A stretch of DNA of 64,000 nucleotides, from the NCBI RefSeq assembly GCF_015163665.1, contig NZ_JADEUG010000014.1, positions 33,596 through 97,595 of the forward strand. Direction: 5' to 3'. The notes under the pieces were generated by a model. The model was not told the DNA's origin and searched no databases. It saw only the letters and a program-made list of their open reading frames with translations. The position numbers and the translations under genes were made by a program. Each line of letters begins with the position of its first letter. The stretch's first letter is position 1. Positions 35,984-46,498 of the stretch are shown here, piece after piece. The DNA comes from Xenorhabdus sp. BG5 (lineage in GTDB: Bacteria > Pseudomonadota > Gammaproteobacteria > Enterobacterales > Enterobacteriaceae).

Positions 35984-37039
35984 ATGCGCAAAATTATTCA
36001 TATTGATATGGATTGCTTTTTTGCCGCCATTGAAATGCGGGATAATCCATCACTTCTCAATATTCCTATTGCAGTCGGGGGAAGCGCTGATCGAAGGGGC
36101 GTAATTAGTACGGCAAATTATCCAGCCCGCCGTTTTGGGGTGCATAGCGCGATGTCTACGGCTACGGCATTGAGACTTTGTCCTCAATTGAAAGTTATCC
36201 CTGGCAGAATGGCGCATTATAAAGAAGTGTCTCAACATATCCGTCAAATTTTTTCCCGTTACACTGCGTTGATCGAACCTCTTTCTTTAGATGAAGCCTA
36301 TCTGGATGTGACGGATTGCAGTTATTGTCATGGTTCCGCCACTTTGATTGCTCAAGAAATCCGTCAGGTCATTTTTGATGAATTGCAGTTAACGGCCTCC
36401 GCAGGTGTAGCGCCAGTGAGGTTTTTAGCCAAAATAGCGTCTGATATCAATAAACCCAATGGGCAATATGTTATCTCCCCTGAACAGGTTAAAACGTTTG
36501 TTAATTCTCTGCCATTATGCAAGATTCCCGGTGTTGGGAGGGTCACGGCTAAACGTTTGTCAGACATGGGGTTAGCAACCTGCTCTGACGTGCAACGTTA
36601 CGATAAACTGGTACTAATAAAAAGTTTGGGTAAGTTCGGGGTGACGCTTTGGGAGCGTTGTCATGGCATTGACGAAAGACAGATTACGCCAGAACGTCTG
36701 CGTAAGTCCGTTGGGGTGGAGAAAACCCTGGCGCAGGATATCCATGAATGGCATGAGTGTGTTGAACTGATTGAAGAACTTTATTCTGAGCTGAAAATAC
36801 GGTTAGAAAAGGTAAAACCCGATCTTCGCATTGCCCGTCAAGGTATCAAATTAAAGTTTGATGATTTTCAATTGACGACACAGGAACATGTTCATCCTAT
36901 GTTGGATAAACGCGATCTGATTCAAATAGCAAAGCAGGCTTGGGAAACACGCAGGGGAGGGCGAGGGGTCAGGCTGGTTGGGCTGCATGTGACATTACAA
37001 AACCCACAACTGGAGCGTCAGCTTTTATTGGAATGGTAA
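35984..37039 (+). CDS. dinB: DNA polymerase IV
   Basis: 351 residues from the ATG at 35984, preceded by GGAGAGATCAG; the upstream TTG at 35966 is rejected because it would lie right behind the LexA box and adds residues not in the family. Y-family motifs are HIDMDCFFAAIE (N-terminal metal-binding Asp and steric-gate Phe) and LSLDEAYLDVT (~residue 100). The C-terminal little-finger domain ends VTLQNPQLERQLLLEW; this end retains Leu-rich residues that in E. coli contact the beta clamp. It performs error-prone translesion synthesis under SOS control. It is the first backbone gene after the accessory block. Confidence 0.95.
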   Translation: MRKIIHIDMDCFFAAIEMRDNPSLLNIPIAVGGSADRRGVISTANYPARRFGVHSAMSTATALRLCPQLKVIPGRMAHYKEVSQHIRQIFSRYTALIEPLSLDEAYLDVTDCSYCHGSATLIAQEIRQVIFDELQLTASAGVAPVRFLAKIASDINKPNGQYVISPEQVKTFVNSLPLCKIPGVGRVTAKRLSDMGLATCSDVQRYDKLVLIKSLGKFGVTLWERCHGIDERQITPERLRKSVGVEKTLAQDIHEWHECVELIEELYSELKIRLEKVKPDLRIARQGIKLKFDDFQLTTQEHVHPMLDKRDLIQIAKQAWETRRGGRGVRLVGLHVTLQNPQLERQLLLEW

Positions 37040-37102
37040 GGTGTAAAAGAACGATATCTCCCCCACAAGCAGAGGGTAGGGGAGAGGCAATATAATTTTC
37101 TA

Positions 37103-38563
37103 TTATTCTTTAACCGGAATAGCTTTGAGAATTGCAGTGAGGAGCTGCCAATATTGACCGACACTCTTAATATGTACTTTCTCATCAGGTGAATGAGCAC
37201 CCCGAATGGTTGGGCCTATAGAAACCATGTCCATATCAGGGTACGGTTTTTTGAATAAGCCACACTCTAACCCAGCGTGGATCACCATAATATTCGGCGT
37301 CTTATCGAAGAGTTGATGATAAGTTTCACGTACTAAATGCATGATTGGAGAATTGGCGTCAGGCTGCCAGCCCGGATAGCTGCCAGTTGCCACGGTTTCC
37401 GCTCCAGACAGTTTTGCCAGAGAATCCAGCATTTCAGCAACATAAATTTTGCCACTTTCGATAAGTGAACGGATCAGGCAAATAACCTCGGCTTTCTCTT
37501 CGTCCATGGTTACGACGCCTACGTTCAATGAGGTCTCTACAACACCTTTGGCAACATCGCTCATACGAATAACACCATTCGGCATACTATTGAGCATGGA
37601 TATGAAGCGAGTCTGACAATCCGTAGTTAATGCGTGTGATGATGCTTCGGTTTCATCCAGCAAGAGAATGAGAGTGTTTTCAACGACGGAGTATTCGTTT
37701 TTCAATATCTCCAGATAGCTATCTTTCAATTGATGGAGTTTTTCAACTTTATCAGCAGGAACAGCAATCACGGTAGAACCTTCTCGAGGAATAGCATTGC
37801 GCAGGGTTCCACCTTGCAGATGAATTAATTTCAGTTCCAAATGGTCGGAATATGTGGCTAGGAAACGAGCCAGTAATTTGTTGGCGTTACCCAATCCCAG
37901 ATGAATATCGCCACCAGAGTGACCGCCCTTTAATCCCTTAATCGTTAATTGCAGCGTTTTATAGTTAGCTGGCAGAGCTTCGCGGGACAGGCGTAAGGTT
38001 GTGAAAAAATCAATGCCACCCGCACAACCCATGTAGATTTCGCCTTCTTCTTCTGAATCGGTATTGATCAGAACATCAGCTTGCAGCCAGCCGGATTTCA
38101 GGCCGAATGCGCCATCCATGCCGGCCTCTTCGGTCATGGTCAGCAAAACTTCCAATGGGCCGTGTTTAACGGACTCGTCCGCCAAGACTGCCAGAGCGGA
38201 AGCCATGCCGATACCGTTATCCGCACCTAACGTTGTACCATCAGCCGTAACCCAATCACCATCAATATAAGGGCGAATAGGATCTTGTGTGAAATCGTGT
38301 TGGGTATCGTTATTTTTCTGTGGAACCATATCAAGGTGCGCTTGAAGTACAACCACCTTGCGGTTTTCCATGCCTTTTGAAGCGGGCTTTCTGATCAAAA
38401 TATTACCCACTTCATCCCGCTCTACAGGGAACCCTTTGCTTTTGGTCCACTCAATGATATGAGATGCGAGAACTTCTTCATGATAAGAAGGATGAGGAAT
38501 GGAACAGATTTGCGCAAAAATATCCCATAAAGGTTGTGGGGATAGCGTTGATAATTCGGACAC
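37103..38563 (-). CDS. pepD: Aminoacyl-histidine dipeptidase PepD
   Basis: 486 residues from the GTG at 38563, chosen because the product then begins MSELSTLSPQPLWDIFAQI as in E. coli PepD and TAGGAG lies just upstream; the longer frame from 38617 adds 18 unrelated residues. M20-family metal motifs are QAHLDMVPQ (~residue 80), DNGIGMASA (~119) and TMTEEAGMDG (catalytic Glu, ~149), with IHAGLECGLF near the C-terminus. It is a cytosolic zinc dipeptidase that hydrolyses Xaa-His and related dipeptides. Divergent from gpt, as in E. coli. Confidence 0.95.
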   Translation of the reverse strand: MSELSTLSPQPLWDIFAQICSIPHPSYHEEVLASHIIEWTKSKGFPVERDEVGNILIRKPASKGMENRKVVVLQAHLDMVPQKNNDTQHDFTQDPIRPYIDGDWVTADGTTLGADNGIGMASALAVLADESVKHGPLEVLLTMTEEAGMDGAFGLKSGWLQADVLINTDSEEEGEIYMGCAGGIDFFTTLRLSREALPANYKTLQLTIKGLKGGHSGGDIHLGLGNANKLLARFLATYSDHLELKLIHLQGGTLRNAIPREGSTVIAVPADKVEKLHQLKDSYLEILKNEYSVVENTLILLLDETEASSHALTTDCQTRFISMLNSMPNGVIRMSDVAKGVVETSLNVGVVTMDEEKAEVICLIRSLIESGKIYVAEMLDSLAKLSGAETVATGSYPGWQPDANSPIMHLVRETYHQLFDKTPNIMVIHAGLECGLFKKPYPDMDMVSIGPTIRGAHSPDEKVHIKSVGQYWQLLTAILKAIPVKE

Positions 38564-38823
38564 GGCGAATCTCCTATAACTGAATCTTGGTGAAACGAAA
38601 ATGGTAATGCTTGACACATCAGGGAGTTTTTGTCATCTGCATTGACCTGATATCCATGTTATACTTGAAAATATCATTTTATTGCCAGCAATGGGCAGTG
38701 AGAATGAGGACTTACCTTGTTTTTACTGGTTTTTGTTGGTTCAAATCACTATAATCTCGCGCAACCTTTTTTCCGCAACAAACGCTTTTCTGAAATATTC
38801 TTTAGTTTCCAGGATCTAATTTT

Positions 38824-39285
38824 ATGAGTGAAAAATATGTCGTAACGTGGGATATGTTGCAAATACATGCCCGTCAATTGGCGCAACGTTTACTTCCCGT
38901 AGCGCAGTGGAAAGGCATTATTGCCGTTAGCCGTGGTGGTCTTGTTCCGGGAGCGTTACTGGCTCGTGAATTGGGAATTCGCCATGTCGATACTGTCTGT
39001 ATTTCCAGTTATGATCACGATAATCAGCGCGAGTTGAAAGTATTGAAAAAAGCGGAAGGTGACGGTGAAGGATTTATTGTCGTTGATGATCTGGTTGATA
39101 CCGGAGGCACTGCCCAGGCAATCCGTGAAATGTATCCGAAAGCTCACTTTGTAACGATTTTTGCTAAACCCGCCGGTCGCCCTCTTGTGAATGATTATGT
39201 TATTGACATCCCCCAAAACACATGGATTGAGCAGCCATGGGATATGGGAGTCGTGTTTGTTCCACCCGTTTGTGAAAAGCAGTAA
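38824..39285 (+). CDS. gpt: Xanthine-guanine phosphoribosyltransferase
   Basis: 153 residues, full length. The PRPP-binding motif is [17 protein letters not shown] (~residues 82-98) and the N-terminus [20 protein letters not shown] matches enteric Gpt. It salvages guanine, xanthine and hypoxanthine into GMP, XMP and IMP at the inner face of the membrane. It lies between divergent pepD and frsA, the enteric order. The upstream 260 bp contain an AT-rich presumed promoter; no guanine riboswitch is seen. Confidence 0.96.
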   Translation: MSEKYVVTWDMLQIHARQLAQRLLPVAQWKGIIAVSRGGLVPGALLARELGIRHVDTVCISSYDHDNQRELKVLKKAEGDGEGFIVVDDLVDTGGTAQAIREMYPKAHFVTIFAKPAGRPLVNDYVIDIPQNTWIEQPWDMGVVFVPPVCEKQ

Positions 39286-39300
39286 GATTTTTCTTTTGTC

Positions 39301-40548
39301 ATGACGAAACAAAACCTTTCAGAATCGCTGTTTAAGCCTCGGTTTAAACATCGGGAAACCTCTACACTGGTAAAATATACTCGTCCACAATCCGTAACTA
39401 CCAGTGATAGTATGCTTGGTGGGGAGCGCCGCGAGCGTTGGTATCGTATGATTAATTGGCTCGCTTGGATCTGGAGGGGAGTCAATCCGCTAGAAATTCA
39501 AGATGTCCTCAGCCGGATTGCCGTGACGGATGCCGAACGCAGTACTGAACATTTGTTAGATACTGTGGTCGGCTACCGTAAAGGAAACTGGACATTTGAG
39601 TGGTCTCAGCAGGCAATGCACTGGCAACAGGAAGCGTTGCATACTGAAGATACGGAAAAATCCGGAGCATGTTGGTTAAAGGCTGCAACGCTATATAGCA
39701 TTGCAGCTTATCCTCATTTACGCGGTGATGAACTGGCAGATCAGGCCATTGTGCTGGCTAATAAAGCTTATGAAAACGCGGCGCGTTTTTCTGACTATGA
39801 ATTGAAAAAGCCGGAATTCCAGCTGGAAGGGGGCAAAAGTATTACTGGGCTATTGCACCTGCCTTCCCATGTACAAGGGCCTTGTCCAACGATATTAGTT
39901 TGTGCCAGCATTGATAATGTCCAGAGTGATTGCTGGCGCTTATTTCGTGAACATTTCTCGCCTCTTGGTTTTGCCATGTTAACGCTGGATATGCCTTCTG
40001 TTGGTTATTCTGCTAAATTTACCTTAACGCAGGATACATGTGTACTTCATCAACAAGTTTTACAACAACTAAATAGCGTGCCGTGGATTGATCATACCCG
40101 TGTAGGCGTATTTGGTTTTCGTTTTGGGGCAAATATCGCTGTTCGGCTTGCCTACTTGGAGCCGAAACTTATTAAAGGAGTCTCGGTGGTCGGCCCGATT
40201 GTGCATGAATTACTGCATGATGAAAAATTACAGCAGAAAATCCCGTCAATGTATATCGATGTCTTGGCCAGTCGCTTAGGTATTTATCACGTTGATGAAA
40301 AGAGGTTGCGTTCAGAATTAGCTTGTTATTCGTTGAAGAATCAAGGGTTATTGGGCCGTCGTTGTACTGTTCCCATGTTTTCGGTGTACTGGGAAGATGA
40401 TATTTTCAGCCCAAGGAAAGATTCGAAGTTGATTGCGATGTCATCAATTGAGGGTTCAGTACGAGCTATTCCTGCAACCTCAGTTTATAGTGGTTTCAAT
40501 AAGGCATTACACGAAATAAGTGTATGGTTGAAAGATAAAGTTTTATAA
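39301..40548 (+). CDS. frsA: Esterase FrsA
   Basis: 415 residues, matching FrsA in length and sequence from MTKQNLSESLFKPRFKH onward. A C-terminal alpha/beta-hydrolase domain has the nucleophile-elbow-like FGFRFGANIAVRLAY (~residues 275-290), the same form as E. coli FrsA, where Ser is absent from the usual GxSxG. In E. coli and Vibrio it binds the unphosphorylated glucose PTS protein IIA and influences the switch between respiration and fermentation; whether it is an active hydrolase is debated. It starts 15 bp after gpt. Confidence 0.93.
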   Translation: MTKQNLSESLFKPRFKHRETSTLVKYTRPQSVTTSDSMLGGERRERWYRMINWLAWIWRGVNPLEIQDVLSRIAVTDAERSTEHLLDTVVGYRKGNWTFEWSQQAMHWQQEALHTEDTEKSGACWLKAATLYSIAAYPHLRGDELADQAIVLANKAYENAARFSDYELKKPEFQLEGGKSITGLLHLPSHVQGPCPTILVCASIDNVQSDCWRLFREHFSPLGFAMLTLDMPSVGYSAKFTLTQDTCVLHQQVLQQLNSVPWIDHTRVGVFGFRFGANIAVRLAYLEPKLIKGVSVVGPIVHELLHDEKLQQKIPSMYIDVLASRLGIYHVDEKRLRSELACYSLKNQGLLGRRCTVPMFSVYWEDDIFSPRKDSKLIAMSSIEGSVRAIPATSVYSGFNKALHEISVWLKDKVL

Positions 40549-40619
40549 AACAAAATTTATAACTTGATATTTTTTAATCGTTTGATACAAAGGTGTTCTG
40601 CATATAAGGAGACCTTTGT

Positions 40620-41021
40620 ATGACTTTACCCGCAAGTTATTCTAAAAATAGGTTGTTAAAGCGTTTTTCTGCATTAGGGCCGTATGTACGTGAATTAAAG
40701 TGCCAAAATGGTTATTTTTTCTTTGACTGTTTAGCCGTTTGTGTCAGTGCCAAAGCGGTACCGGAAAAACGTGAATTTTTGGGATGGTGGTTAGAGCTGG
40801 AAGAGCAGGATCAAGGTTTTGTTTATCACTATCAGATAGGCTTGTTTGATAAACAGGGTGAATGGAATGTCATGAATATCAAAAAAAAGGCCGATCTTGA
40901 GCACCTTGAATCAACGCTACAGGCATTCCACAAACGTCTGGTTGATTCTTGTGAAACGCTCAAACTGGCATTGATCCCATCTGAGAATACCGTCACTCTG
41001 CAAACGCAAGTGATAGCGTAA
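40620..41021 (+). CDS. crl: Sigma-S-binding protein Crl
   Basis: 133 residues, the length of Crl, with the conserved LKRFSALGPYVRE and FDCLAVCVSAKAVPEKREFLGWWLELE. Crl binds RpoS and promotes its association with core RNA polymerase at entry into stationary phase. A TAAGGAGACC ribosome site precedes it. In E. coli phoE lies between crl and proB; here proB follows directly after 111 bp. Confidence 0.93.
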   Translation: MTLPASYSKNRLLKRFSALGPYVRELKCQNGYFFFDCLAVCVSAKAVPEKREFLGWWLELEEQDQGFVYHYQIGLFDKQGEWNVMNIKKKADLEHLESTLQAFHKRLVDSCETLKLALIPSENTVTLQTQVIA

Positions 41022-41132
41022 TTTTGTTTTTAACCCGCTTTTGCTAAATTTTGCGTTATGTCAGTTGGCATAACGCTTCTCTCCTGTTAAAACTGAACAC
41101 TGTTTTTTCAAATTAACTGTAATGGCAGAAAT

Positions 41133-42239
41133 ATGATGAATGGCAGCCAAACATTGGTTGTAAAACTGGGAACGAGTGTATTAACCGGTGGCTCTCGTCG
41201 TTTGAATCGTGCCCATATTGTGGAACTGGTTCGTCAATGTGCTCAACAGCATGAAAAAGGTCACCGCATTATTATTGTGACTTCTGGTGCGATTGCTGCT
41301 GGGCGTGAACACTTAGGATATCCTGAACTTCCGGCAACTATTGCTTCAAAACAATTGCTGGCAGCTGTTGGGCAAAGTCGCCTGATCCAATTGTGGGAGC
41401 AGCTTTTTTCTATTTATGGCATTCATGTTGGGCAAATGCTCCTGACCCGCGCGGATTTGGAAGATCGTGAACGCTTTTTGAATGCAAGAGATACCCTTCA
41501 GGCTTTGCTTGATAATCACATCGTTCCCATTATTAATGAAAATGATGCCGTTGCGACAGCAGAGATTAAAGTGGGTGACAATGATAATCTTTCTGCATTG
41601 GCTGCTATTTTGGGCAGTGCAGATAAATTGTTACTTCTGACAGATATAGCAGGGCTTTATACCGCAGATCCTCGTAGTAACCCTGATGCAAAATTGATCC
41701 CTGAAGTGCATGACATCAGTGATGAGCTGAAAATGATAGCTGGGGACAGTGTTTCTGGATTAGGGACGGGAGGAATGGCAACAAAACTTCAGGCGGCAGG
41801 CGTGGCCGGGCGTGCTGGTATTGATGTCATTATTGCCGCGGGTAATAGGCCAGATGTTATTGCTGATGTTATTACAGGAAAGTCGGTTGGAACATGCTTT
41901 CATGGCTTGGCTAGCCCAATGGAAAATCGTAAGCGTTGGATTTTTGGGGCACCTCCGGCAGGGGAAATTATTGTCGATCATGGTGCAGAAGCGGCGATTG
42001 TTGGGAAAGGCAGTTCGTTGCTGCCAAAAGGGATCAAAAACGTTAAAGGTAATTTTTCCCGTGGTGAAGTTATTTGCATCCGTAGCTTATCGGGTAAAGA
42101 TTTGGCTCATGGTGTTTGCCGTTACAACAGTGATGCGTTACGTCTGATTGCAGGCTATCATTCACAGCAAATTAGCCAGATATTAGGTTATGAATATGGC
42201 GCTGTTGCGGTTCATCGTGATGATTTGATCGTAATTTAA
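41133..42239 (+). CDS. proB: Glutamate 5-kinase
   Basis: 368 residues: amino-acid kinase domain ([12 protein letters not shown] at the N-terminus, [31 protein letters not shown]) plus a C-terminal PUA domain (~residues 280-360). It phosphorylates glutamate, the first step of proline synthesis, and is feedback-inhibited by proline. It is followed 29 bp later by proA. Proline is the usual NpsB substrate in tilivalline-type pathways, but proBA is backbone and not part of the cluster. Confidence 0.96.
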   Translation: MMNGSQTLVVKLGTSVLTGGSRRLNRAHIVELVRQCAQQHEKGHRIIIVTSGAIAAGREHLGYPELPATIASKQLLAAVGQSRLIQLWEQLFSIYGIHVGQMLLTRADLEDRERFLNARDTLQALLDNHIVPIINENDAVATAEIKVGDNDNLSALAAILGSADKLLLLTDIAGLYTADPRSNPDAKLIPEVHDISDELKMIAGDSVSGLGTGGMATKLQAAGVAGRAGIDVIIAAGNRPDVIADVITGKSVGTCFHGLASPMENRKRWIFGAPPAGEIIVDHGAEAAIVGKGSSLLPKGIKNVKGNFSRGEVICIRSLSGKDLAHGVCRYNSDALRLIAGYHSQQISQILGYEYGAVAVHRDDLIVI

Positions 42240-42268
42240 TAAATTGATCGTGAGTTAAGGATTTCACC

Positions 42269-43522
42269 ATGCTAGAGCAGATGGGAAAAGCAGCCAAAGC
42301 AGCATCGTGGCAGTTGGCGCAATTGAATAGCAACCAGAAAAACCAAGCGTTGAATCACATTGCTGATTTGTTGGAGACGGAGATTGAAGTGATTCTTGCC
42401 GCTAACCAGCAAGATATGGAGCAAGCCCGCGAACAGGGAATGAGTGCAGCACTACTCGATCGGTTATTACTGACACCGGAACGGCTGAATGCCATTGCCA
42501 ATGATGTGCGCCAAGTCTGCCGTTTGGCTGATCCTATAGGGCAAGTTATTGATGGGCAATTATTGGATAATGGATTGCAATTGAGCCGTCGCCGAGTTCC
42601 GTTGGGCGTAATTGGCGTGATATATGAAGCCCGGCCCAATGTTACTATTGATGTGGCGTCGTTATGTCTGAAAACGGGTAATGCAGTGATACTGCGTGGT
42701 GGCAAAGAGACTCACCATACAAATCAAGCGATGGTTACAGTCATCCAGCAGGCATTGGAACAAAATGGATTGCCAGCGGCTGCGGTTCAGGCTATCAATA
42801 AACCTGATCGTGAATTGGTGGCTGAATTGCTGAAAATGGATCGTTATGTCGATATGTTGATCCCTCGAGGTGGGGCTGGGTTACATAAATTGTGCCGGGA
42901 ACAATCGACTATTCCCGTGATTACTGGCGGTATTGGCGTTTGTCATACATTTGTGGATGAAACCATCAATATTGAAAAAGCACTGGAAATCATTATTAAT
43001 GCGAAAGTCCAGCGTCCAAGTGCCTGTAATTCACTGGAAACATTATTGGTGCATGAAAAAATAGCCGCCGATTTCCTGCCAGTTTTGAGTGCCAAAATGA
43101 AAGAGCAGGGCGTGACATTACACGCAAGTAAATCAGCAATGACATTGCTGAAAGATGGCCCTGCAACTGTTGTTGAAGTGGCAGAGGAAGATTACTGTGA
43201 TGAATGGTTATCTTTAGATATGAATGTGGAAATTGTTAGCGATATCGATCGAGCTATTGAGCATATTCGGACTTATAGCACAGCCCATTCCGATGCGATA
43301 CTGACGGAATCTTTGCCGCAAGCCGATTACTTTGTGCGCCATGTGGATTCAGCCGCAGTATATGTAAATGCTAGCACGCGTTTTACTGATGGCGGACAAT
43401 TTGGTTTGGGGGCTGAAGTGGCTGTCAGTACTCAGAAATTACACTCCCGAGGCCCAATGGGGCTTGATGCACTGACAACGTATAAGTGGATTGGTTATGG
43501 TGATTATTTGCCTCGTCGTTGA
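42269..43522 (+). CDS. proA: Gamma-glutamyl phosphate reductase
   Basis: 417 residues, ALDH fold. Landmarks are [20 protein letters not shown] (~residue 112), the catalytic Cys in [15 protein letters not shown] (~255) and [21 protein letters not shown] near the C-terminus. It reduces glutamyl 5-phosphate to the semialdehyde, the second step to proline. It forms an operon with proB that ends at a good terminator. Confidence 0.96.
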   Translation: MLEQMGKAAKAASWQLAQLNSNQKNQALNHIADLLETEIEVILAANQQDMEQAREQGMSAALLDRLLLTPERLNAIANDVRQVCRLADPIGQVIDGQLLDNGLQLSRRRVPLGVIGVIYEARPNVTIDVASLCLKTGNAVILRGGKETHHTNQAMVTVIQQALEQNGLPAAAVQAINKPDRELVAELLKMDRYVDMLIPRGGAGLHKLCREQSTIPVITGGIGVCHTFVDETINIEKALEIIINAKVQRPSACNSLETLLVHEKIAADFLPVLSAKMKEQGVTLHASKSAMTLLKDGPATVVEVAEEDYCDEWLSLDMNVEIVSDIDRAIEHIRTYSTAHSDAILTESLPQADYFVRHVDSAAVYVNASTRFTDGGQFGLGAEVAVSTQKLHSRGPMGLDALTTYKWIGYGDYLPRR

Positions 43523-43561
43523 CCATATCCTACTTTAATTAGATTTTATTGAACTATGTTG

Positions 43562-43590
43562 GTCACACTTAATTTTCAGTGTGACTTTTT
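43562..43590 (+). terminator. Rho-independent terminator of proBA
   Basis: GTCACACT (43562-43569) and AGTGTGAC (43578-43585) pair perfectly over an 8-nt loop and run straight into TTTTT. Confidence 0.85.
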
Positions 43591-43609
43591 GATCCATCAA
43601 AAATACCTT

Positions 43610-43637
43610 TTTACACTAGTGTAAATATTTAGTTACT
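43610..43637 (+). promoter_or_regulatory. TyrR-box-like sites upstream of aroL
   Basis: TGTAAA-N6-GTTACT (43620-43637) fits the TyrR consensus TGTAAA-N6-TTTACA at 10 of 12 fixed positions. It overlaps a perfect 16-bp palindrome TTTACACTAGTGTAAA (43610-43625). Repression of aroL by TyrR with tyrosine is known in E. coli. Confidence 0.55.
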
Positions 43638-43687
43638 ATACTTTATGTTTAGGCTTAATTTTATAGACTCTTCGGGAAAACAACGAA

Positions 43688-44218
43688 ATGAAACAAACTC
43701 TATTCATCGTAGGTGCACGAGGTGCAGGGAAGACGACAATAGGTAAGTTGTTGTCTGAAGCGCTGTCGTATAAATTTATTGACACCGATGAAAGTATCCA
43801 GACTGTAAGTGAAATGACGATAGCTGATCTTGTTGAACAATATGGCTGGGAACATTTCAGAAAATTAGAAAGCCAAACGTTGAAAGCAGTTAGCCAAAGT
43901 GAACGTGTCATTTCAACAGGTGGAGGAATGGTGTTGTCGCTTGAGAATCGCCAGTATATGCAACAAAATGGTATTGTGATTTATTTACAGACATCCGCAG
44001 AAGTTTTGAGTCAGCGATTATCTCTCAATCCAGAGAATTCACAGCGTCCCAGTTTGACAGGAAAGTCCATTATAGAAGAAATGGAAGGAATATTGGTTGA
44101 AAGAGAGCCACTATACCAAGAGTGTGCCAATTTCATCGTTGATGCCAATCTCGCAACAGAAGATATCGTATCTCACGTTAAATCTTATATTTTAAACCAG
44201 AAAAACAAACTAATTTGA
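43688..44218 (+). CDS. aroL: Shikimate kinase AroL
   Basis: 176 residues. P-loop VGARGAGKTTIGK (residues 8-20), shikimate-binding FIDTDESIQ with the Asp pair, STGGGMVL (~77), and a lid region RPSLTGKS. Sequence and an apparent TyrR box upstream favour AroL (shikimate kinase II) over AroK. It phosphorylates shikimate on the way to chorismate, the source of the cluster's ADIC. It stands alone between the proBA terminator and aas. Confidence 0.88.
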   Translation: MKQTLFIVGARGAGKTTIGKLLSEALSYKFIDTDESIQTVSEMTIADLVEQYGWEHFRKLESQTLKAVSQSERVISTGGGMVLSLENRQYMQQNGIVIYLQTSAEVLSQRLSLNPENSQRPSLTGKSIIEEMEGILVEREPLYQECANFIVDANLATEDIVSHVKSYILNQKNKLI

Positions 44219-44337
44219 TATATCAACGGTGTTTAAGTTTATTTTCTAACTGACAAGGAAATCTGATATAACAAATCGCCCATACAACTTATAGTATCGT
44301 ATTTACTCACTTTAATTTTATTAATTATATTTGAGAT

Positions 44338-46494
44338 ATGGATATGCTCTTAAATTTTATTCGATTACTTATTCGTGTACTCTTCAGAGTTACCATTGAA
44401 GGTGATACCAAACAGTTACAGCAACACACCAAATGCATTATTACTCCCAATCATGTTTCATTTCTGGATGGCCTGTTAATTGGGCTATTCCTGCCGATAA
44501 AGCCTGTATTTGCTATTTATTCTAATATTGCGACTCGCAGCTTTCTTAAATTTATCAAATCTTATGCGGATGTTGTGCCTTTGGATCCGACTAACCCAAT
44601 GGCAGTCAGGACACTGGTTAAAGAGGTGGATAAAGGGCGCCCGATTGTGATTTTCCCTGAAGGAAGGATCACCGTAACTGGCTCTCTTATGAAAATTTAT
44701 GATGGCGCTGCTTTTATTGCCGCGAAATCAGGCGCAAAAGTAGTATCAATCCGAATTGAGGGGGCAGAACAAACGGTTTTTGGTCGGTTAAAAGGCATAG
44801 TGAAGCTGCATTGGTTCCCGAAAATTACCCTCAAAATTTTACCTGCCGTTGATCTGCCAATGCCGGATGCACCTGATTCAACAACACGTCGTCGTTTAGC
44901 AGGAGAACATCTCCACGCCATTATGATGGATGTGAGAATGCAGACGCGCCCAAAGGAGACGTTATTCAGCGCTTACCTAACTGCACAAAAACGCTTTGGC
45001 CGTTTTAAGTCCTGCATTGACGATGTGAATTTTAAAGAAGATAGCTATCATTCACTACTGAAAAAAATATTGGGAATTAGCCGGATCTTAGAACGCTTTA
45101 CACAAGAAGGTGAACGCATCGGCCTGCTGTTGCCAAATGCGACTGTGATGGCGGCTACTATATACGGTGCTTCGTTAAAAGGGCGAGTGCCGGCTCTTTT
45201 GAACTATACGGCAGGAAGCAGCGGCATGAAGAATGCCATGCAGGCGGCAACCATTAAAACCATCGTAACATCTCGCCAATTTCTGGAAAAAGGGCAATTG
45301 TCTCATCTGCCAGAACAGGTGACTGAAGCTAATTGGGTATATCTCGAAGATTTAAAAGACACGATCACACGGGAAGATAAGCTTTGGATATTGTGGCATT
45401 TGATTTTCCCTTCTAAAGCCATTTTGACTTCGCAAAAGCCGGATGATGATGCATTGATCCTGTTTACGTCAGGCTCAGAAGGGGCACCAAAAGGTGTTGT
45501 TCACAGCCATGCCAGCTTATTGGCGAACGTTGAGCAGATAAAAACGGTTGCTGATTTTACTCCGTTGGATCGTTTTATGTCTTCTTTGCCACTGTTTCAT
45601 GCATTTGGCCTAACAGTTGGTCTATTTACTCCATTAATGACAGGCAGTCGTGTATTCCTTTACCCAAGCCCCTTACATTATCGTGTCGTGCCTGAATTGG
45701 TCTATGACCAAAATTGTACCGTGTTATTCGGAACTTCGACTTTCTTAGGCAATTATGCTCGTTTTGCCCATCCTTATGATTTTGCCCGTCTGCGTTATGT
45801 GGTGGCTGGAGCAGAAAAATTATCCGAAAACACCAAGCGAGTTTGGCAAGATAAATTTGGCATCCGTATTCTGGAAGGTTATGGAGTGACAGAATGTGCG
45901 CCGGTAGTGGCAATCAATGTACCGATGGCGGCAAAAATGGGAACAGTCGGGCGGATCTTACCGGGTATGGAAGCCCGTTTGTTGCCTATACAGGGTATTG
46001 AAGGAGGAGGCCGCTTACAGTTACGTGGGCCAAATGTTATGAAAGGATATCTGCGAGTTGAAGCACCTGATCGTTTAGAACCACCCTCTGCCGAAGATGC
46101 CGAAGAGAATAATCAAATCGGCTGGTATGATACCGGAGATATCGTTTCTATTGATGAAGAGGGTTTCTGTACGATCAAAGGGCGTGTAAAACGATTTGCC
46201 AAGCTTGCAGGGGAAATGGTTTCTCTTGAAGCGGTAGAACAAATCGCTTCTCACGTTTCTACTGATGCGCTACATGCGGCTACAACCAGGAGTGATCGAA
46301 GCAAAGGCGAAGCACTGGTATTGTTCACTACAGATGCGAATCTAAATAGAAACAGAATGCTGGGAGTGGCACGTGAAATAGGGATGCCTGAGTTATCGGT
46401 TCCACGAGATATTCGTTATGTGAAGCAACTTCCATTGCTCGGCAGTGGCAAACCGGATTTTGTCACTCTAAGAGAAATGGCCGAACAGGAGTAA
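44338..46494 (+). CDS. aas: Bifunctional 2-acyl-GPE acyltransferase / acyl-ACP synthetase
   Basis: 718 residues, the usual Aas length. The N-terminal PlsC-like domain has NHVSFLDG (HX4D) and FPEGRIT; the C-terminal AMP-binding domain has [17 protein letters not shown] (~residue 378) and [20 protein letters not shown] (~600). It reacylates lysophosphatidylethanolamine at the inner face of the inner membrane using an acyl-ACP it forms itself. Coupled to lplT 4 bp downstream, which flips the substrate inward. Confidence 0.95.
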   Translation: MDMLLNFIRLLIRVLFRVTIEGDTKQLQQHTKCIITPNHVSFLDGLLIGLFLPIKPVFAIYSNIATRSFLKFIKSYADVVPLDPTNPMAVRTLVKEVDKGRPIVIFPEGRITVTGSLMKIYDGAAFIAAKSGAKVVSIRIEGAEQTVFGRLKGIVKLHWFPKITLKILPAVDLPMPDAPDSTTRRRLAGEHLHAIMMDVRMQTRPKETLFSAYLTAQKRFGRFKSCIDDVNFKEDSYHSLLKKILGISRILERFTQEGERIGLLLPNATVMAATIYGASLKGRVPALLNYTAGSSGMKNAMQAATIKTIVTSRQFLEKGQLSHLPEQVTEANWVYLEDLKDTITREDKLWILWHLIFPSKAILTSQKPDDDALILFTSGSEGAPKGVVHSHASLLANVEQIKTVADFTPLDRFMSSLPLFHAFGLTVGLFTPLMTGSRVFLYPSPLHYRVVPELVYDQNCTVLFGTSTFLGNYARFAHPYDFARLRYVVAGAEKLSENTKRVWQDKFGIRILEGYGVTECAPVVAINVPMAAKMGTVGRILPGMEARLLPIQGIEGGGRLQLRGPNVMKGYLRVEAPDRLEPPSAEDAEENNQIGWYDTGDIVSIDEEGFCTIKGRVKRFAKLAGEMVSLEAVEQIASHVSTDALHAATTRSDRSKGEALVLFTTDANLNRNRMLGVAREIGMPELSVPRDIRYVKQLPLLGSGKPDFVTLREMAEQE

Positions 46495-46498
46495 GAAA

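Noticed and set aside
38564..38617. Longer PepD start at 38617
   Set aside because: The first 18 residues have no family match, while the GTG at 38563 has a good ribosome site and yields the known N-terminus.
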